DNA from: Candidatus Leptofilum gracile
GTDB lineage: Bacteria > Chloroflexota > Anaerolineae > Promineifilales > Promineifilaceae
DNA: 64,000 nt
NCBI GenBank assembly: GCA_016713825.1
Contig: JADJOJ010000012.1
Location: forward strand, 62,001-126,000
Direction: 5' to 3'
A model generated the notes under the pieces. That model saw nothing but the letters and a program-made list of their open reading frames with translations. It did not search any database and was not told the DNA's origin. The position numbers and the translations under genes were made by a program. This document shows, piece after piece, positions 52,786-61,802 of this stretch (the stretch's first letter is position 1; each line of letters opens with the position of its first letter).

Positions 52786-55224
52786 ATGAGTGATGAAGAG
52801 AAATTGATAGGATATTGCTTTACCTGCCGCGAAAAGCATGAAATTTTAACCCCCAAAGCGGAGTGGGCTGCCAATGGCTCACCCGGCACCCGGGGCACCT
52901 GCGCCAATTGCGGGGGAACCATCTACAAGGCTGGCTACACGCCCGCCCACGATAACCTGCCTAAGCCAGAAATCACGGCAAAGCCAAAGAAGAAAAAGAC
53001 AAAGACGACAAAGACGAAGAAAAGCAGCACCAGCAGCAGCGGCGCTAGCAAGAAGAAAGAGGTTAGCAGCCCATCAAAAACGCGCCGCAGTGGTAAGCTG
53101 GTGGTGGTAGAATCCCCCGCCAAGGCCAAGACGATTGGGCGTTATTTGGGGCGGGGCTACACGGTAAAATCTAGCGTGGGCCACGTGCGCGATCTGCTGA
53201 AGTCTCGCCTGAGTGTGGACATTGACCATGATTTTGAGCCGGAATATCGGGTGCCTAACGAGAAGCGAGATGTGGTGAAAGAGCTCAAGGCGGCGGCGGC
53301 CAAGGCCAAGGAAATTTACCTGGCAACGGACCCCGACCGCGAGGGTGAAGCCATTGCCTGGCACGTGCTGGAATCGGCGGAAATGGACCCGGCCATTACG
53401 CAGCGTGTGGTGTTCCATGAAATTACCAAACCCGCGATTGAACGTGCGTTTATGGAACCCCGTGACATTGATATGGATCGGGTGAACGCGCAGCAAGCGC
53501 GGCGCATTTTGGATCGGCTGGTGGGGTATAAGTTAAGCCCGCTGCTGTGGCGCAAGGTGCGCGGCCGTTTATCGGCGGGGCGAGTGCAGTCTGTGGCTGT
53601 GCGGCTGGTGGTGGAGCGCGAGCGAGAGATCGGTGAGTTTGTCACCGAAGAGTATTGGACGCTGGGTGCAGAGCTGAGCCGGGAACAGGACCGAGATGTT
53701 AAGGAACGGCCGTTCTTCCAGGCCCGTTTGCACAAATTAAATGGTGAAGACCCCGTGCTGCAAAGCGAAGCAGATGTGCGGCCCCACCTGGATGCGCTGG
53801 AAAAAGCGGTCTGGGAAATTGGCGAAGTGCGCATTGGCAAACGCACTCGGCGACCAGCGGCCCCCTTTACCACCAGCACCATGCAGCAAGAAGCATCCCG
53901 CCAGCTTGGCTTCAACACCACCAAAACGATGCGCATTGCCCAGCAGCTGTACGAAGGTATTGACCTGGGTGGGGCCGATGGCTCGATTGGTTTGATCACC
54001 TACATGCGTACCGATAGCGTCCAGGTGAGTAAAGAGGCGGAGACGGAAGCCCGAAGCTACATTAGTAAACGGTTTGGGCCAAATTATGTGCCGGTAAAAC
54101 CGCCGGAATACAAAACCAAATCCAAAATGGCGCAGGAAGCGCACGAGGCGGTTCGTCCGACTTCGGTGACGCGGGTGCCCAAACAAATTAAAGAGCATTT
54201 GTCACGAGACCAATACCGCCTGTACCGGCTTGTTTGGGACCGGTTTGTGGCCAGCCAGATGTCCCCTGCCCGATACGATACGGTCTCGGTAGACATCATG
54301 GCGGGTGCGGCGAAGGTGGTGGCTGGGCAACGGCCGTATCTCTTCCGCGCCACCGGTTCTGTGATGACTTTCCCCGGCTTTCTGGCCCTGTATGAAGAGA
54401 GTCGCCCGGAAGACCGCCCCGACGACGACCAAAACCAGGTGCCCTCAGACCTGAAAGAAGGCGAACTGCTAGACTTGCTGCGCCTGCTGCCCGAACAACA
54501 TTTTACCCAGCCACCGCCCCGCTACAGCGAAGCAACCCTGGTAAAAGCGATGGAGGAACATGGCATCGGCCGTCCCAGTACCTACGCCTCTATCATCTCC
54601 ACCATTCAGGCGCGTGGTTACGTAGACCGGGTCGATAAACGGCTCCAGCCCACCGAAACCGGGCAGATTGTCAACGATCTGCTGGTGGAATATTTCCCCA
54701 ACATTCTCTCGGTAGATTTTACGGCGCGGTTGGAAGACGAGCTGGACAAGATTGCCGAAGGCGAAGCGTGGGTGCCGGTGATTGGCAGCTTCTATGGCCA
54801 GTTTTCTGAAAATTTGGAAGTGGCGGATGAATCCATTCCCAAAATTGATCTAAAGCCAGAGGTGGAACTTGTGGGGCGCGACTGTCCCAACTGTGGCAGT
54901 GAGTTATTGTATCGGGAAGGGCGGTACGGCCGTTTCATCGGCTGCTCCAACTTCCCCAAATGCCGCCACACCGAGCAGCTGCTGAACAAAATTGGCGTTA
55001 CCTGCCCCAACGGCGGCGAGATGGTCGAGCGACGTACCAAGCGCGGTCGCGTCTTCTACGGCTGTTCCCGCTACCCAGACTGCGAATTCAGCAGCTGGAC
55101 CAAACCAGTGCCCGACCCCAACAACAGCTGCAACGGCCTGGTGGTGCAGAAAAACGATCACGAAACCGAATGCGTCGCTTGCGGCCTAAAACAAGGCGTC
55201 AAAGAAAAAGCCGCCGCCGATTAA
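52786..55224 (+). CDS. topA: DNA topoisomerase I with N-terminal zinc ribbon
   Basis: An 812-residue type IA topoisomerase relaxing negative supercoils. Unusually it begins with a zinc-ribbon (YCFTCREK, GTCANCGGT) and a Lys/Ser/Thr-rich linker to residue about 100. Then the toprim domain KLVVVESPAKAKTIGRYL and LATDPDREGEAIAWH; the catalytic Tyr is in GLITYMRTDS near 405, with HEAVRPTSV and GIGRPSTYASIISTI following. The C-terminus has zinc-finger repeats: CPNCGSELLYREGRYGRFIG with CSNFPKC; CPNGGEMVERRTKRG with CSRYPDC; and a last CNGL...CVACG. The N-terminal ribbon is the only departure from the common architecture. Confidence 0.94.
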   Translation: MSDEEKLIGYCFTCREKHEILTPKAEWAANGSPGTRGTCANCGGTIYKAGYTPAHDNLPKPEITAKPKKKKTKTTKTKKSSTSSSGASKKKEVSSPSKTRRSGKLVVVESPAKAKTIGRYLGRGYTVKSSVGHVRDLLKSRLSVDIDHDFEPEYRVPNEKRDVVKELKAAAAKAKEIYLATDPDREGEAIAWHVLESAEMDPAITQRVVFHEITKPAIERAFMEPRDIDMDRVNAQQARRILDRLVGYKLSPLLWRKVRGRLSAGRVQSVAVRLVVEREREIGEFVTEEYWTLGAELSREQDRDVKERPFFQARLHKLNGEDPVLQSEADVRPHLDALEKAVWEIGEVRIGKRTRRPAAPFTTSTMQQEASRQLGFNTTKTMRIAQQLYEGIDLGGADGSIGLITYMRTDSVQVSKEAETEARSYISKRFGPNYVPVKPPEYKTKSKMAQEAHEAVRPTSVTRVPKQIKEHLSRDQYRLYRLVWDRFVASQMSPARYDTVSVDIMAGAAKVVAGQRPYLFRATGSVMTFPGFLALYEESRPEDRPDDDQNQVPSDLKEGELLDLLRLLPEQHFTQPPPRYSEATLVKAMEEHGIGRPSTYASIISTIQARGYVDRVDKRLQPTETGQIVNDLLVEYFPNILSVDFTARLEDELDKIAEGEAWVPVIGSFYGQFSENLEVADESIPKIDLKPEVELVGRDCPNCGSELLYREGRYGRFIGCSNFPKCRHTEQLLNKIGVTCPNGGEMVERRTKRGRVFYGCSRYPDCEFSSWTKPVPDPNNSCNGLVVQKNDHETECVACGLKQGVKEKAAAD

Positions 55225-55249
55225 ATTCGTTTTTTCGCCAACTTTATTG

Positions 55250-55297
55250 CCCCAGAAATATTGCTCTAGAAAGCAGAGCCTGTTTCTGGGGTTTTTT
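55250..55297 (+). terminator. Intrinsic terminator after topA
   Basis: CCCCAGAAA pairs with TTTCTGGGG around an AGAAAGCAG-containing loop, followed by TTTTTTG. Confidence 0.85.
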
Positions 55298-55456
55298 GTT
55301 GTTAGCGCAGGCCACCCGTTGCCCAAACGTGGTTCAACTAGTACCAGGAAATCGAGACAAGTTATTTTGAAATTGCTAAAATGATTTCGAGATTGTTTAT
55401 CAAGTTTTTCGCTTAACGTATTGTTTGACCCAATTGTGTGATGTAAAGGAACCCAA

Positions 55457-57460
55457 ATGAAATTGAGACTTACTTCCCTCCTGTCGCTGTTTGTTTTAGC
55501 GCTGCTTCTCATTGTGGGATTAAGCGTGGATACCCGGCAGTCGGCCGCTGCGCCTGCTGGCAGCAATTTCACGTATTTGCCCATGATAACCAAGCCGTAC
55601 AACCTCACCATTGCTGGGCTAGAAATCAGCCAATCGGTTCAGGATGCCAGCAACGGTGTGCCGCTGGTGGCCAACCGGCCTACGGTGGTGCGTGTTTACA
55701 CCGAAACGGGCGATGGCAGCAATGTGCCCAACGCCAGCGTCACGCTTACCGCTACCCGTGGCGGCACCCCGCTGACCCCGGTCACTTCCAACACCCAAAC
55801 TGCCTCTGGCGCTTCTAACCGGGCTAATCTCAACAGCACGTTTAATGTGGTGCTGCCCGCCAGCTGGCTTTCCGGCACGGTGCAGATTACCGCCAAAGTG
55901 AATGGCCAGACCGGTAGTGGGTTTATGCAAACGTTTACTTTTAACACTGTGCCCGCGCTCAATGTGGTCATTGTGCCGATTGATTACTATCAGGTTGGTG
56001 CCTCTGGCGGGAACGGTTTTTATCCAGCCCCAACCACTCAGCAGATTACCGACTGGATCATGCGCGCATATCCCCTAAGCAATATGAACGTTACTTTGCG
56101 GTCAATGCCGTATTCATTTACTGGCAATCTGCGCGACAGCGGCTCTGAATGGAGTCGGCTCTTGAGCGAGACCAGAACTTTGAAAAATTCGGATGGTGCG
56201 CCATCGTCCACTGTTTATTATGCTTACATCAATTTTGGTTCAGGATGTACAAATACCTGGTTTAACTGTTCTGGCGGTATTGCCGGTATTGGTTTTATAG
56301 GTCTTCGGGTGTCGGTGGGTATTCATAATTTGCCCTCAGGCTTTGGTCCGGAGGCAACGGGGGAACTGGCTGGGCATGAGATTGGCCATAATTTTGATCG
56401 CGAACATGCACCCTGTAATGTTACAGGTGGCATCTGGTCTACGGATCCTAAACATGCTGGGGCGTCCATTGGTGAGTATGGTTTGGATGGCATTGGTGGG
56501 GCGCTGGAACTGTACAGTCCTGGCGCCTACGTGGACATGATGAGCTACTGCGACCCGGTTTGGGTGTCTGACTTCACCTACAAGGCGCTGTACACCGACC
56601 AGGTGAACAATGGGGCTTACGTTTGGGCACCGCAGGCAGAAAGTTTGCTGCTTAGCGGTTCTGTGGCGGCGGATGGCAGCGTGGCGCTTGATCCGGTTTA
56701 TATGTTGCCGACAACGGCCGTTTCCCCCCAAAACAGCCTCTACCACGTGGAACTGCTGGATGCTGCTGGTAACATCATCGCCACCCATCCTGTAGATTTG
56801 CTGGTGGCTGAGGAGCCTGGCGTCACCGCTCGTGCCATTCGTGGCGTGGTGCCCGCGCCAGACGCGCCGGTGGCGGCTTTGCGGCTGGTGGAGGCGGCGA
56901 CGGGAACGGCCGTTGCCAACCGCACCCTTTCCACCAGCAGCCTGGCGGCGAACGCTACCCTGGCACAGCGCAGCGAAACCGCCACCGTGCGCTGGGGCAT
57001 TGCCGACGTGCCCGCCAACGTGCGCTACACCGCCGACGATGGTCTCACCTGGACCACTGTGGGCCTGAACGTGCTGGGCGGCAGTTTAGAAGTGGATTTG
57101 ACAGGTTTGCCGGGTGGGGGGAACGGCCGTTTCCAAATCCTCCTGGCCGATCAGGGCACACCCACCCGCTTTGAGGTAGATTTGGCGACGCCGCTGAGCG
57201 ACAAGCAGCCCACCGCCTGGATCAGCGGGCCAGAAGTTGTGTCTGCGGGCGCACCCGCCGCGCTTTATGCCTTCGGCTCCGACGCCGAAGATGGGGCGCT
57301 GAGCGATTTTGTCTGGTCGGTGGATGGGGCAGCGGTCGAAGCGGATTCGGCCCTGTTCCTGCACAATTTAGCGCTGGGTGAACACGTCATTACCCTGCGG
57401 GCCACAACAAGCAGCGGGCAAACGGCCGTTGCCAGCCACATTGTGACCGTTACTCCGTAG
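55457..57460 (+). CDS. Secreted metzincin-like metalloprotease
   Basis: A 667-residue exported protein. Signal peptide MKLRLTSLLSLFVLALLLIV to about residue 33 (AAA-P). Residues about 50-170 are beta-rich and adhesion-like. The zinc site HEIGHNFDREH at about residue 311 gives three His and the general-base Glu of the HExxHxxxxxH pattern. A Met-turn-like DMMSYCDP lies about 50 residues on, supporting a metzincin fold. The C-terminal 280 residues look like two Ig/PKD-type domains (SDKQPTAWISGPEVVSAG). Cell-surface or extracellular protein degradation is inferred; the exact MEROPS family cannot be set by eye. RBS AAAGGA lies before ATG 55457. Confidence 0.75.
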   Translation: MKLRLTSLLSLFVLALLLIVGLSVDTRQSAAAPAGSNFTYLPMITKPYNLTIAGLEISQSVQDASNGVPLVANRPTVVRVYTETGDGSNVPNASVTLTATRGGTPLTPVTSNTQTASGASNRANLNSTFNVVLPASWLSGTVQITAKVNGQTGSGFMQTFTFNTVPALNVVIVPIDYYQVGASGGNGFYPAPTTQQITDWIMRAYPLSNMNVTLRSMPYSFTGNLRDSGSEWSRLLSETRTLKNSDGAPSSTVYYAYINFGSGCTNTWFNCSGGIAGIGFIGLRVSVGIHNLPSGFGPEATGELAGHEIGHNFDREHAPCNVTGGIWSTDPKHAGASIGEYGLDGIGGALELYSPGAYVDMMSYCDPVWVSDFTYKALYTDQVNNGAYVWAPQAESLLLSGSVAADGSVALDPVYMLPTTAVSPQNSLYHVELLDAAGNIIATHPVDLLVAEEPGVTARAIRGVVPAPDAPVAALRLVEAATGTAVANRTLSTSSLAANATLAQRSETATVRWGIADVPANVRYTADDGLTWTTVGLNVLGGSLEVDLTGLPGGGNGRFQILLADQGTPTRFEVDLATPLSDKQPTAWISGPEVVSAGAPAALYAFGSDAEDGALSDFVWSVDGAAVEADSALFLHNLALGEHVITLRATTSSGQTAVASHIVTVTP

Positions 57461-57505
57461 AAAAAGAGGTCACCCCAGCCCTCTCCCAAAGGTGGCACAA
57501 TTACC

Positions 57506-57526
57506 CCCTCCCCTCTTAGGGGAGGG
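57506..57526. terminator. Hairpin between convergent genes
   Basis: CCCTCCCCT / AGGGGAGGG with a 3-base loop, directly at the end of the convergent hydantoinase-like gene. It is part of the CCCTCC/GGAGGG intergenic repeat family also seen at 12700-12790. Confidence 0.6.
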
Positions 57527-59188
57527 TTACTCAGGTTTCCCCCACCCCCCGCCCCCCGGCGTTTCTATCTGCAAAATATCGTCTGCCTCTAGCTGTCTGG
57601 TAAATTTGCCCGGCAGCTTGGTGCTGTTTTCCCCTTGAATGAGGCTGTTGCGGCCAGAACGGCCGTCTTCACCCCCCTGCAAGCCATACGCCCCGCGCCG
57701 CCGCCGTTCGCTGGTGACGGTGACGGTGACGGGCGTGAGGAAGCGGATGCTGCGCACCAGCCCATCGCCGCCGCTGTGTTGCCCGTTGCCGCCGGAGTTG
57801 GGGCGCAGGCTGTACCGCTCGATGCGCAAGGGAAAGCTGTACTCCAGCGCCTCTACCGGCGTGTTGAGCGTGTTGCTCATGTGCACGTGCAGGCCGCTGC
57901 CGCCGTCGGCTGTTGGCCCGGCACCCGCGCCGCCCCCCATTGTTTCGTAGTAGGCAAACGGCCGTTCCGTGCCCGGATGTTTGCCGCCAAAAGTGAGATT
58001 GTTCATAGTGCCCTGGCTGGCAGCGGGGATAAGCTGCGGCAGCGCCTGGGCCAATGCGCCAAACACAGCGTCGGTGATGCGCTGAGACGTTTCTACGTTG
58101 CCTGCGGCCACGGCGTGCGGCTGGGGCGGGTCTAGCAGCGAGCCAGGCGGGATGGTGATGGTGAGTGGGGCAAACGCCCCGTCATTCATCGGCAGGTCGG
58201 TTTGCACCAGCGCCAGGGCGGCACAGCGCAGGCAGTAGGCCACGGCGGAGCGGGCGATGGCGGGTACCGCGTTGAGGTTGCCGCGCACGGCAGGGGCGGT
58301 GCCGCTAAAATCCACATGCATCTGGCTACCTTCCACCGTAATCGTCACTTTGATCGGGATGGGCGGGCTGCCGGGTTGGCCGTCGTCGTCCAGATAGTCG
58401 GTGAAGGTGTAACGGCCGTTTGGGATGTGGGAAACGGCCGTTTCGGTCAGGGTTTTCGCATAATCAATGAGCGCGTCAGCGTGGGCCAGCGCCTCGGCCA
58501 AACTGTACCGATCTACGATTTCGGCCAGCCGCTTTTCGCCGATGGCGTGGGCCGCGAGTTGGGCGGCTAAATCGCCGTTGCGCTCCTCCGGCGTGCGCAC
58601 GTTGCGCAAAATGAGCTGCCACACGGCCTGATTGCGCTTGCCAGCTTCCACCAGTTTGATGGGCGGAATAATGATCCCTTCCTGAAAAATTTCGGTGGAG
58701 AGGGGCATGGAGCCGGGTGACATGCCGCCGACGTCGGCGTGGTGGGCGCGGCTGGCGACGAAGAAGGCGGGGGAACGGTTATCGGTGGTCGGTAAACGGT
58801 GGTCGGTAATCGGTAAACGGTGCACAGACGGATTACCGATTACTGATGACGGATTACCGAAAAAGACGGGGGAGATGAGGGTGATGTCTGGCAGATGGTT
58901 GCCGCCCTGGTACGGGTCGTTGACGATGACGACGTCGCCGGGGGCGAAGGGAGCGCATTGGCGGATGGCGGCCTGGACGGAGGCGGGCATCGCGCCCAGA
59001 TGCACGGGAATGTGGGCGGCCTGGGCCAGCATACGGCCGTCTCCCAAAAACAGGGCACAGCTAAAATCGAGCCGCTCCTTGATGTTGGGGCTGTACGCGG
59101 CGCGGCCCAGCGTCACGCCCATCTCCTCGGCCACAGAGGCGAAAAGGTAGCGAAAAATGGAGAGGGAAACGGCCGTTGGTTTGTTCAT
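57527..59188 (-). CDS. Hydantoinase B/oxoprolinase-family protein (HyuB-like)
   Basis: A 553-residue protein related to the B subunit of ATP-dependent N-methylhydantoinase, acetone carboxylase and 5-oxoprolinase. Motifs: SPNIKERLDFSCALF, FAPGDVVIVNDPYQGGNHLPD, FVASRAHHADVGG, SMHVDFSGTAPAVRGNLNAV, MNNLTFGG, YETMGGGAGAGP, and a C-terminal TPGGGGWG. A segment of about 28 residues between the ITLISP and FVASRAHH motifs is encoded by an intergenic-type repeat (58773-58860). The A subunit, normally adjacent, is not in the window. Reaction therefore uncertain: ATP-driven amide or lactam hydrolysis is the family norm. Confidence 0.87.
   Translation of the reverse strand: MNKPTAVSLSIFRYLFASVAEEMGVTLGRAAYSPNIKERLDFSCALFLGDGRMLAQAAHIPVHLGAMPASVQAAIRQCAPFAPGDVVIVNDPYQGGNHLPDITLISPVFFGNPSSVIGNPSVHRLPITDHRLPTTDNRSPAFFVASRAHHADVGGMSPGSMPLSTEIFQEGIIIPPIKLVEAGKRNQAVWQLILRNVRTPEERNGDLAAQLAAHAIGEKRLAEIVDRYSLAEALAHADALIDYAKTLTETAVSHIPNGRYTFTDYLDDDGQPGSPPIPIKVTITVEGSQMHVDFSGTAPAVRGNLNAVPAIARSAVAYCLRCAALALVQTDLPMNDGAFAPLTITIPPGSLLDPPQPHAVAAGNVETSQRITDAVFGALAQALPQLIPAASQGTMNNLTFGGKHPGTERPFAYYETMGGGAGAGPTADGGSGLHVHMSNTLNTPVEALEYSFPLRIERYSLRPNSGGNGQHSGGDGLVRSIRFLTPVTVTVTSERRRRGAYGLQGGEDGRSGRNSLIQGENSTKLPGKFTRQLEADDILQIETPGGGGWGKPE
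58773..58860. repeat. ATCGGTAAACGGT repeat inside the hyuB-like gene
   Basis: Tandem imperfect copies of GGTAATCGGTAAACGGTG followed by complementary GATTACCGATTACTGATG. It forms a palindromic cluster read in frame as VIGNPSVHRLPITDHRL and similar residues. Confidence 0.75.
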
Positions 59189-59201
59189 GGAAGAGTGTAA
59201 T

Positions 59202-59245
59202 TAGTAATTGAGTAATTGGGTAATTACCAATTACAAATTACCCAA
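59202..59245. repeat. AATTACCC/GGGTAATT palindromic repeat
   Basis: TAATTGAGTAATTGGGTAAT faces ATTACCAATTACAAATTACC, filling the gap between the hyuB-like and phosphoribosyltransferase genes. Confidence 0.75.
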
Positions 59246-59793
59246 TTACTCCGCAAAAACGGGCAGGTTGTCCAAAGCCACAATATGGCTCCAGTCGGCG
59301 TCGCCTTCGGTGAAAACGGCCGCTGTTTGCAAAATTTCTCCGCCGGCCTGGGTGACCAGTTCTTCCATCCCCTTGAGTGTGCTGCCGGTGCTGATCACAT
59401 CGTCTACCAGAATGACCTTTTGCCTTTGATGAACCGGGTATCTTTTTCATCCATGTACAGCGTTTGCGGCTTGCCAGTGGTGATAGAGACGGTCTCAGCG
59501 CTGAGGGCGTTGCCCATGTAGCTTTTGTACGATTTGCGCAGGACGATATAGGGCAGGCCCATCAGGGCGCTCATCTCGTAAATGAGCGGGATGCCTTTGG
59601 CTTCGGCCGTCACCAGCACGTTGGCAGGGGTGCTTTTGAGCTGTTCGGCCAGGGCCGCAGCCGTGGCTTTTACCACGATGGTATCGCCCAGCATGTTAAA
59701 AATGGCAATACGCACGCCGGGGGCAACTTCAAACAGGGGCAGGTGGCGGGTAATGCCCGCCACCTGGACGGTGTAGGTTTCGCGTTCACTCAT
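59246..59793 (-). CDS. Adenine/purine phosphoribosyltransferase, one frameshift
   Basis: About 182 residues after joining. N-terminal part MSERETYTVQVAGITRHLPL, then VLVTAEAKGIPLIYEMSALM. The PRPP-binding motif VILVDDVISTGSTL is only readable after a frame change near 59419, where one A seems lost from GGCAAAAGG; the protein then ends LDNLPVFAE. The pattern fits adenine or xanthine-type PRTases salvaging free bases; mtnP in this window produces adenine. Exact base specificity is uncertain. Confidence 0.82.
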
Positions 59794-59932
59794 CTTGTGA
59801 TAATCTCCTCAAAGAAAGTGGCTGGTTTGTTGGTGGCTGGTTTGTACTTGCAACTAACCACGCGCCACTAAATCTAGTTTACCTGAATGTCTGATGAGTG
59901 GCATCCGATTTGGAAGGGAAGGCGACGCGATT

Positions 59933-60953
59933 ATGAAAGCAATTGTGGTGAAGGGCGACAGGCAAAGTCCGGTTTTGGTGTGGGAGACGGTGCCGGATGT
60001 GGAATTTGGCCCAGATGAGGTGTTGGTGGAGGTGTGGGCAACGGCCGTAAACAGGGCCGATTTGCTGCAGGCACGGGGTGGCTACGCGCCCCCCGCCGAG
60101 GCCAGCGAAATTTTGGGCTTGGAGATGGCGGGCAAGATTGTCGCCGTGGGCGAGGATGTGGCGGAGTGGCAGGTTGGCGACCGCGTATGTGCGCTGCTGC
60201 CCGGCGGTGGTTATGCAGCGCAGGTGGCGGTGCCCGCCGGGATGCTGCTGAAGCTGCCCCGCAGATGGTCTTATGCTATGGGAACGGCCGTTCCCGAAGT
60301 GTGGTACACTGCTTATGTCAACCTCTTTTTGGAAGGGGATTTGGTTTCTGGCGAGACGGTGCTCATCCATGCCGGGGCCAGCGGCGTGGGCACGGCGGCC
60401 ATCCAGCTGGCCAATGCGGCGGGGGCTACGGTGTTTGTCACCGCTGGCAGCGATGAAAAGCTGCTGGCCTGCCGCAAGCTGGGGGCAGAGCTGGCCATCA
60501 ACTACAAGCAGGAAGATTTTCTAGAGAAGGTGTTGGCGGCAACCCAGGACCAGGGGGGTGAACTTAATTTTGGACCCGGTGGGTGGGAGTTACCTGGATC
60601 GGAACGTGCGGGCTTTGAAGCGATACGGCCGTTTGGTCAACATTGGCCAACTCGGCGGTTCGCACGGCGAAATGAACATGGGTCTGCTGCTGGGCAAGCG
60701 ATTGCGCATCGTTGGCTCCACGCTGCGCTCTCGCCCCCCGGCCGAAAAGGTGAAGATCACCGAGCAGTTCCAGGCGGGTTATTGGCCGCTGCTGCGCTCT
60801 GGCGAGCTAAAACCGATCATCGACACGCTTTTCCCCATCGAGCAAGCCCAGGAAGCCCACGCTTACGTGGCCCAAAACAAAAACGTGGGCAAGGTGATTT
60901 TGGCCGTGCGCGAAGGCGCGGACGTAATGCCACAACTGCCGAGCGATAAGTAA
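59933..60953 (+). CDS. Zinc-less quinone oxidoreductase (MDR family), one frameshift
   Basis: About 340 residues of the medium-chain dehydrogenase family, quinone oxidoreductase-like (PIG3/QorA). N-terminal MKAIVVKGDRQSPVLVWE; VNRADLLQARGGY; ILGLEMAGKIVAVG; NADPH-binding HAGASGVGTAAIQLANAAGA; VTAGSDEKLLACRKLGA. The frame changes near 60557 in a GGGGGG run (one extra G), after which the protein continues LILDPVGGSYLDRN and IEQAQEAHAYVAQNKNVGKV. No zinc ligands are present. ATG 59933 is taken because GGAAGGGAAGG lies upstream. Confidence 0.87.
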
Positions 60954-61015
60954 GGGCGGGGCGGTTGGCTCATGAGTAAATTGAGCGCACAATGTTCCAG
61001 CCAACCGCCGCGCCC
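60954..61015. terminator. Long hairpin between convergent genes
   Basis: GGGCGGGGCGGTTGGCT (60954-60970) pairs with AGCCAACCGCCGCGCCC (60999-61015), one mismatch in 17. It sits right at the oxidoreductase stop. The remaining gap to 61103 holds short AATCCGT repeats. Confidence 0.65.
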
Positions 61016-61103
61016 AGCAAAATGAAAGGCGAAAGGGAGATGGATTTAACGGATAGCACGGAAAAAAATCCGTAGAATCCGTTCAATCTGCACCCTAATT
61101 TTT

Positions 61104-61802
61104 TTATAGCGGGAGTTCGTTGCGGAAGCGGTGGAAGGCGTCTGGGCGCAGGAAGAGGAAGACGAGCGTGCCAGCGAAGAAGCCGCCCAGGTGCGCCCAG
61201 TGGGCCACGCTGGATTCCACGTCGTTGATGAGCAAAACGCCCAGCGCGTTGGGGATTTCTGTGAGGAAAAAGAAGAGGATGACCCAGTAGGCGCGGAAGG
61301 GGACGCGCCAAAAGCCAAATCCGTAAAAGATCATCATTTTAATGCGGCCGCGTGGGTACAAGATGAGGTAGGCGGCCATGATGCCGTACACGGCGCCGCT
61401 GGCCCCGATGCCCGGAATCGCTTCGGTAGAGCGGCTCATGGTGCTGATAATGTCGGCGACAACGCCGCAGAAGAGGTAGAAGGCCAAAAAGCGCCACGGC
61501 CCGCAGGCGTCTTCGACGCGCTGGGCAAAGGCCCACAGCGCCAGCATGTTGCCCACCAGGTGAAACATCCCGCCGTGCAAAAAGGTAGAGGTGATGGCGG
61601 CCAGCGCCCCGGCGGCCTGCTGGCTGATGACAAAGGTCGGCACGCTGCCAAACAGGTAAATCAGCTCAATGTAGCCGTCGATGTTAAATTCCAGCAGCAA
61701 GAATTGCAGGACTAGCACGAGCATGTTGACCACGATGAGCGTCAGGGTCATGATGGGGAAGCTGGTGTACCGGTTGGGTTGCAAATCTGTTAAGGGAATC
61801 AT
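61104..61802 (-). CDS. Rhomboid-family intramembrane serine protease
   Basis: A 232-residue protein with about six membrane segments. Catalytic Ser in IPGIGASGAVYGIMAAYL (GxSG); catalytic His in VAHWAHLGGFFAGTL; the conserved HGGMFHLVGNMLALWAF supplies the His/Asn oxyanion residues. Cleaves membrane-anchored substrates. Start ATG 61802 overlaps the stop of the upstream TPR/membrane gene by ATGA. Confidence 0.92.
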   Translation of the reverse strand: MIPLTDLQPNRYTSFPIMTLTLIVVNMLVLVLQFLLLEFNIDGYIELIYLFGSVPTFVISQQAAGALAAITSTFLHGGMFHLVGNMLALWAFAQRVEDACGPWRFLAFYLFCGVVADIISTMSRSTEAIPGIGASGAVYGIMAAYLILYPRGRIKMMIFYGFGFWRVPFRAYWVILFFFLTEIPNALGVLLINDVESSVAHWAHLGGFFAGTLVFLFLRPDAFHRFRNELPL

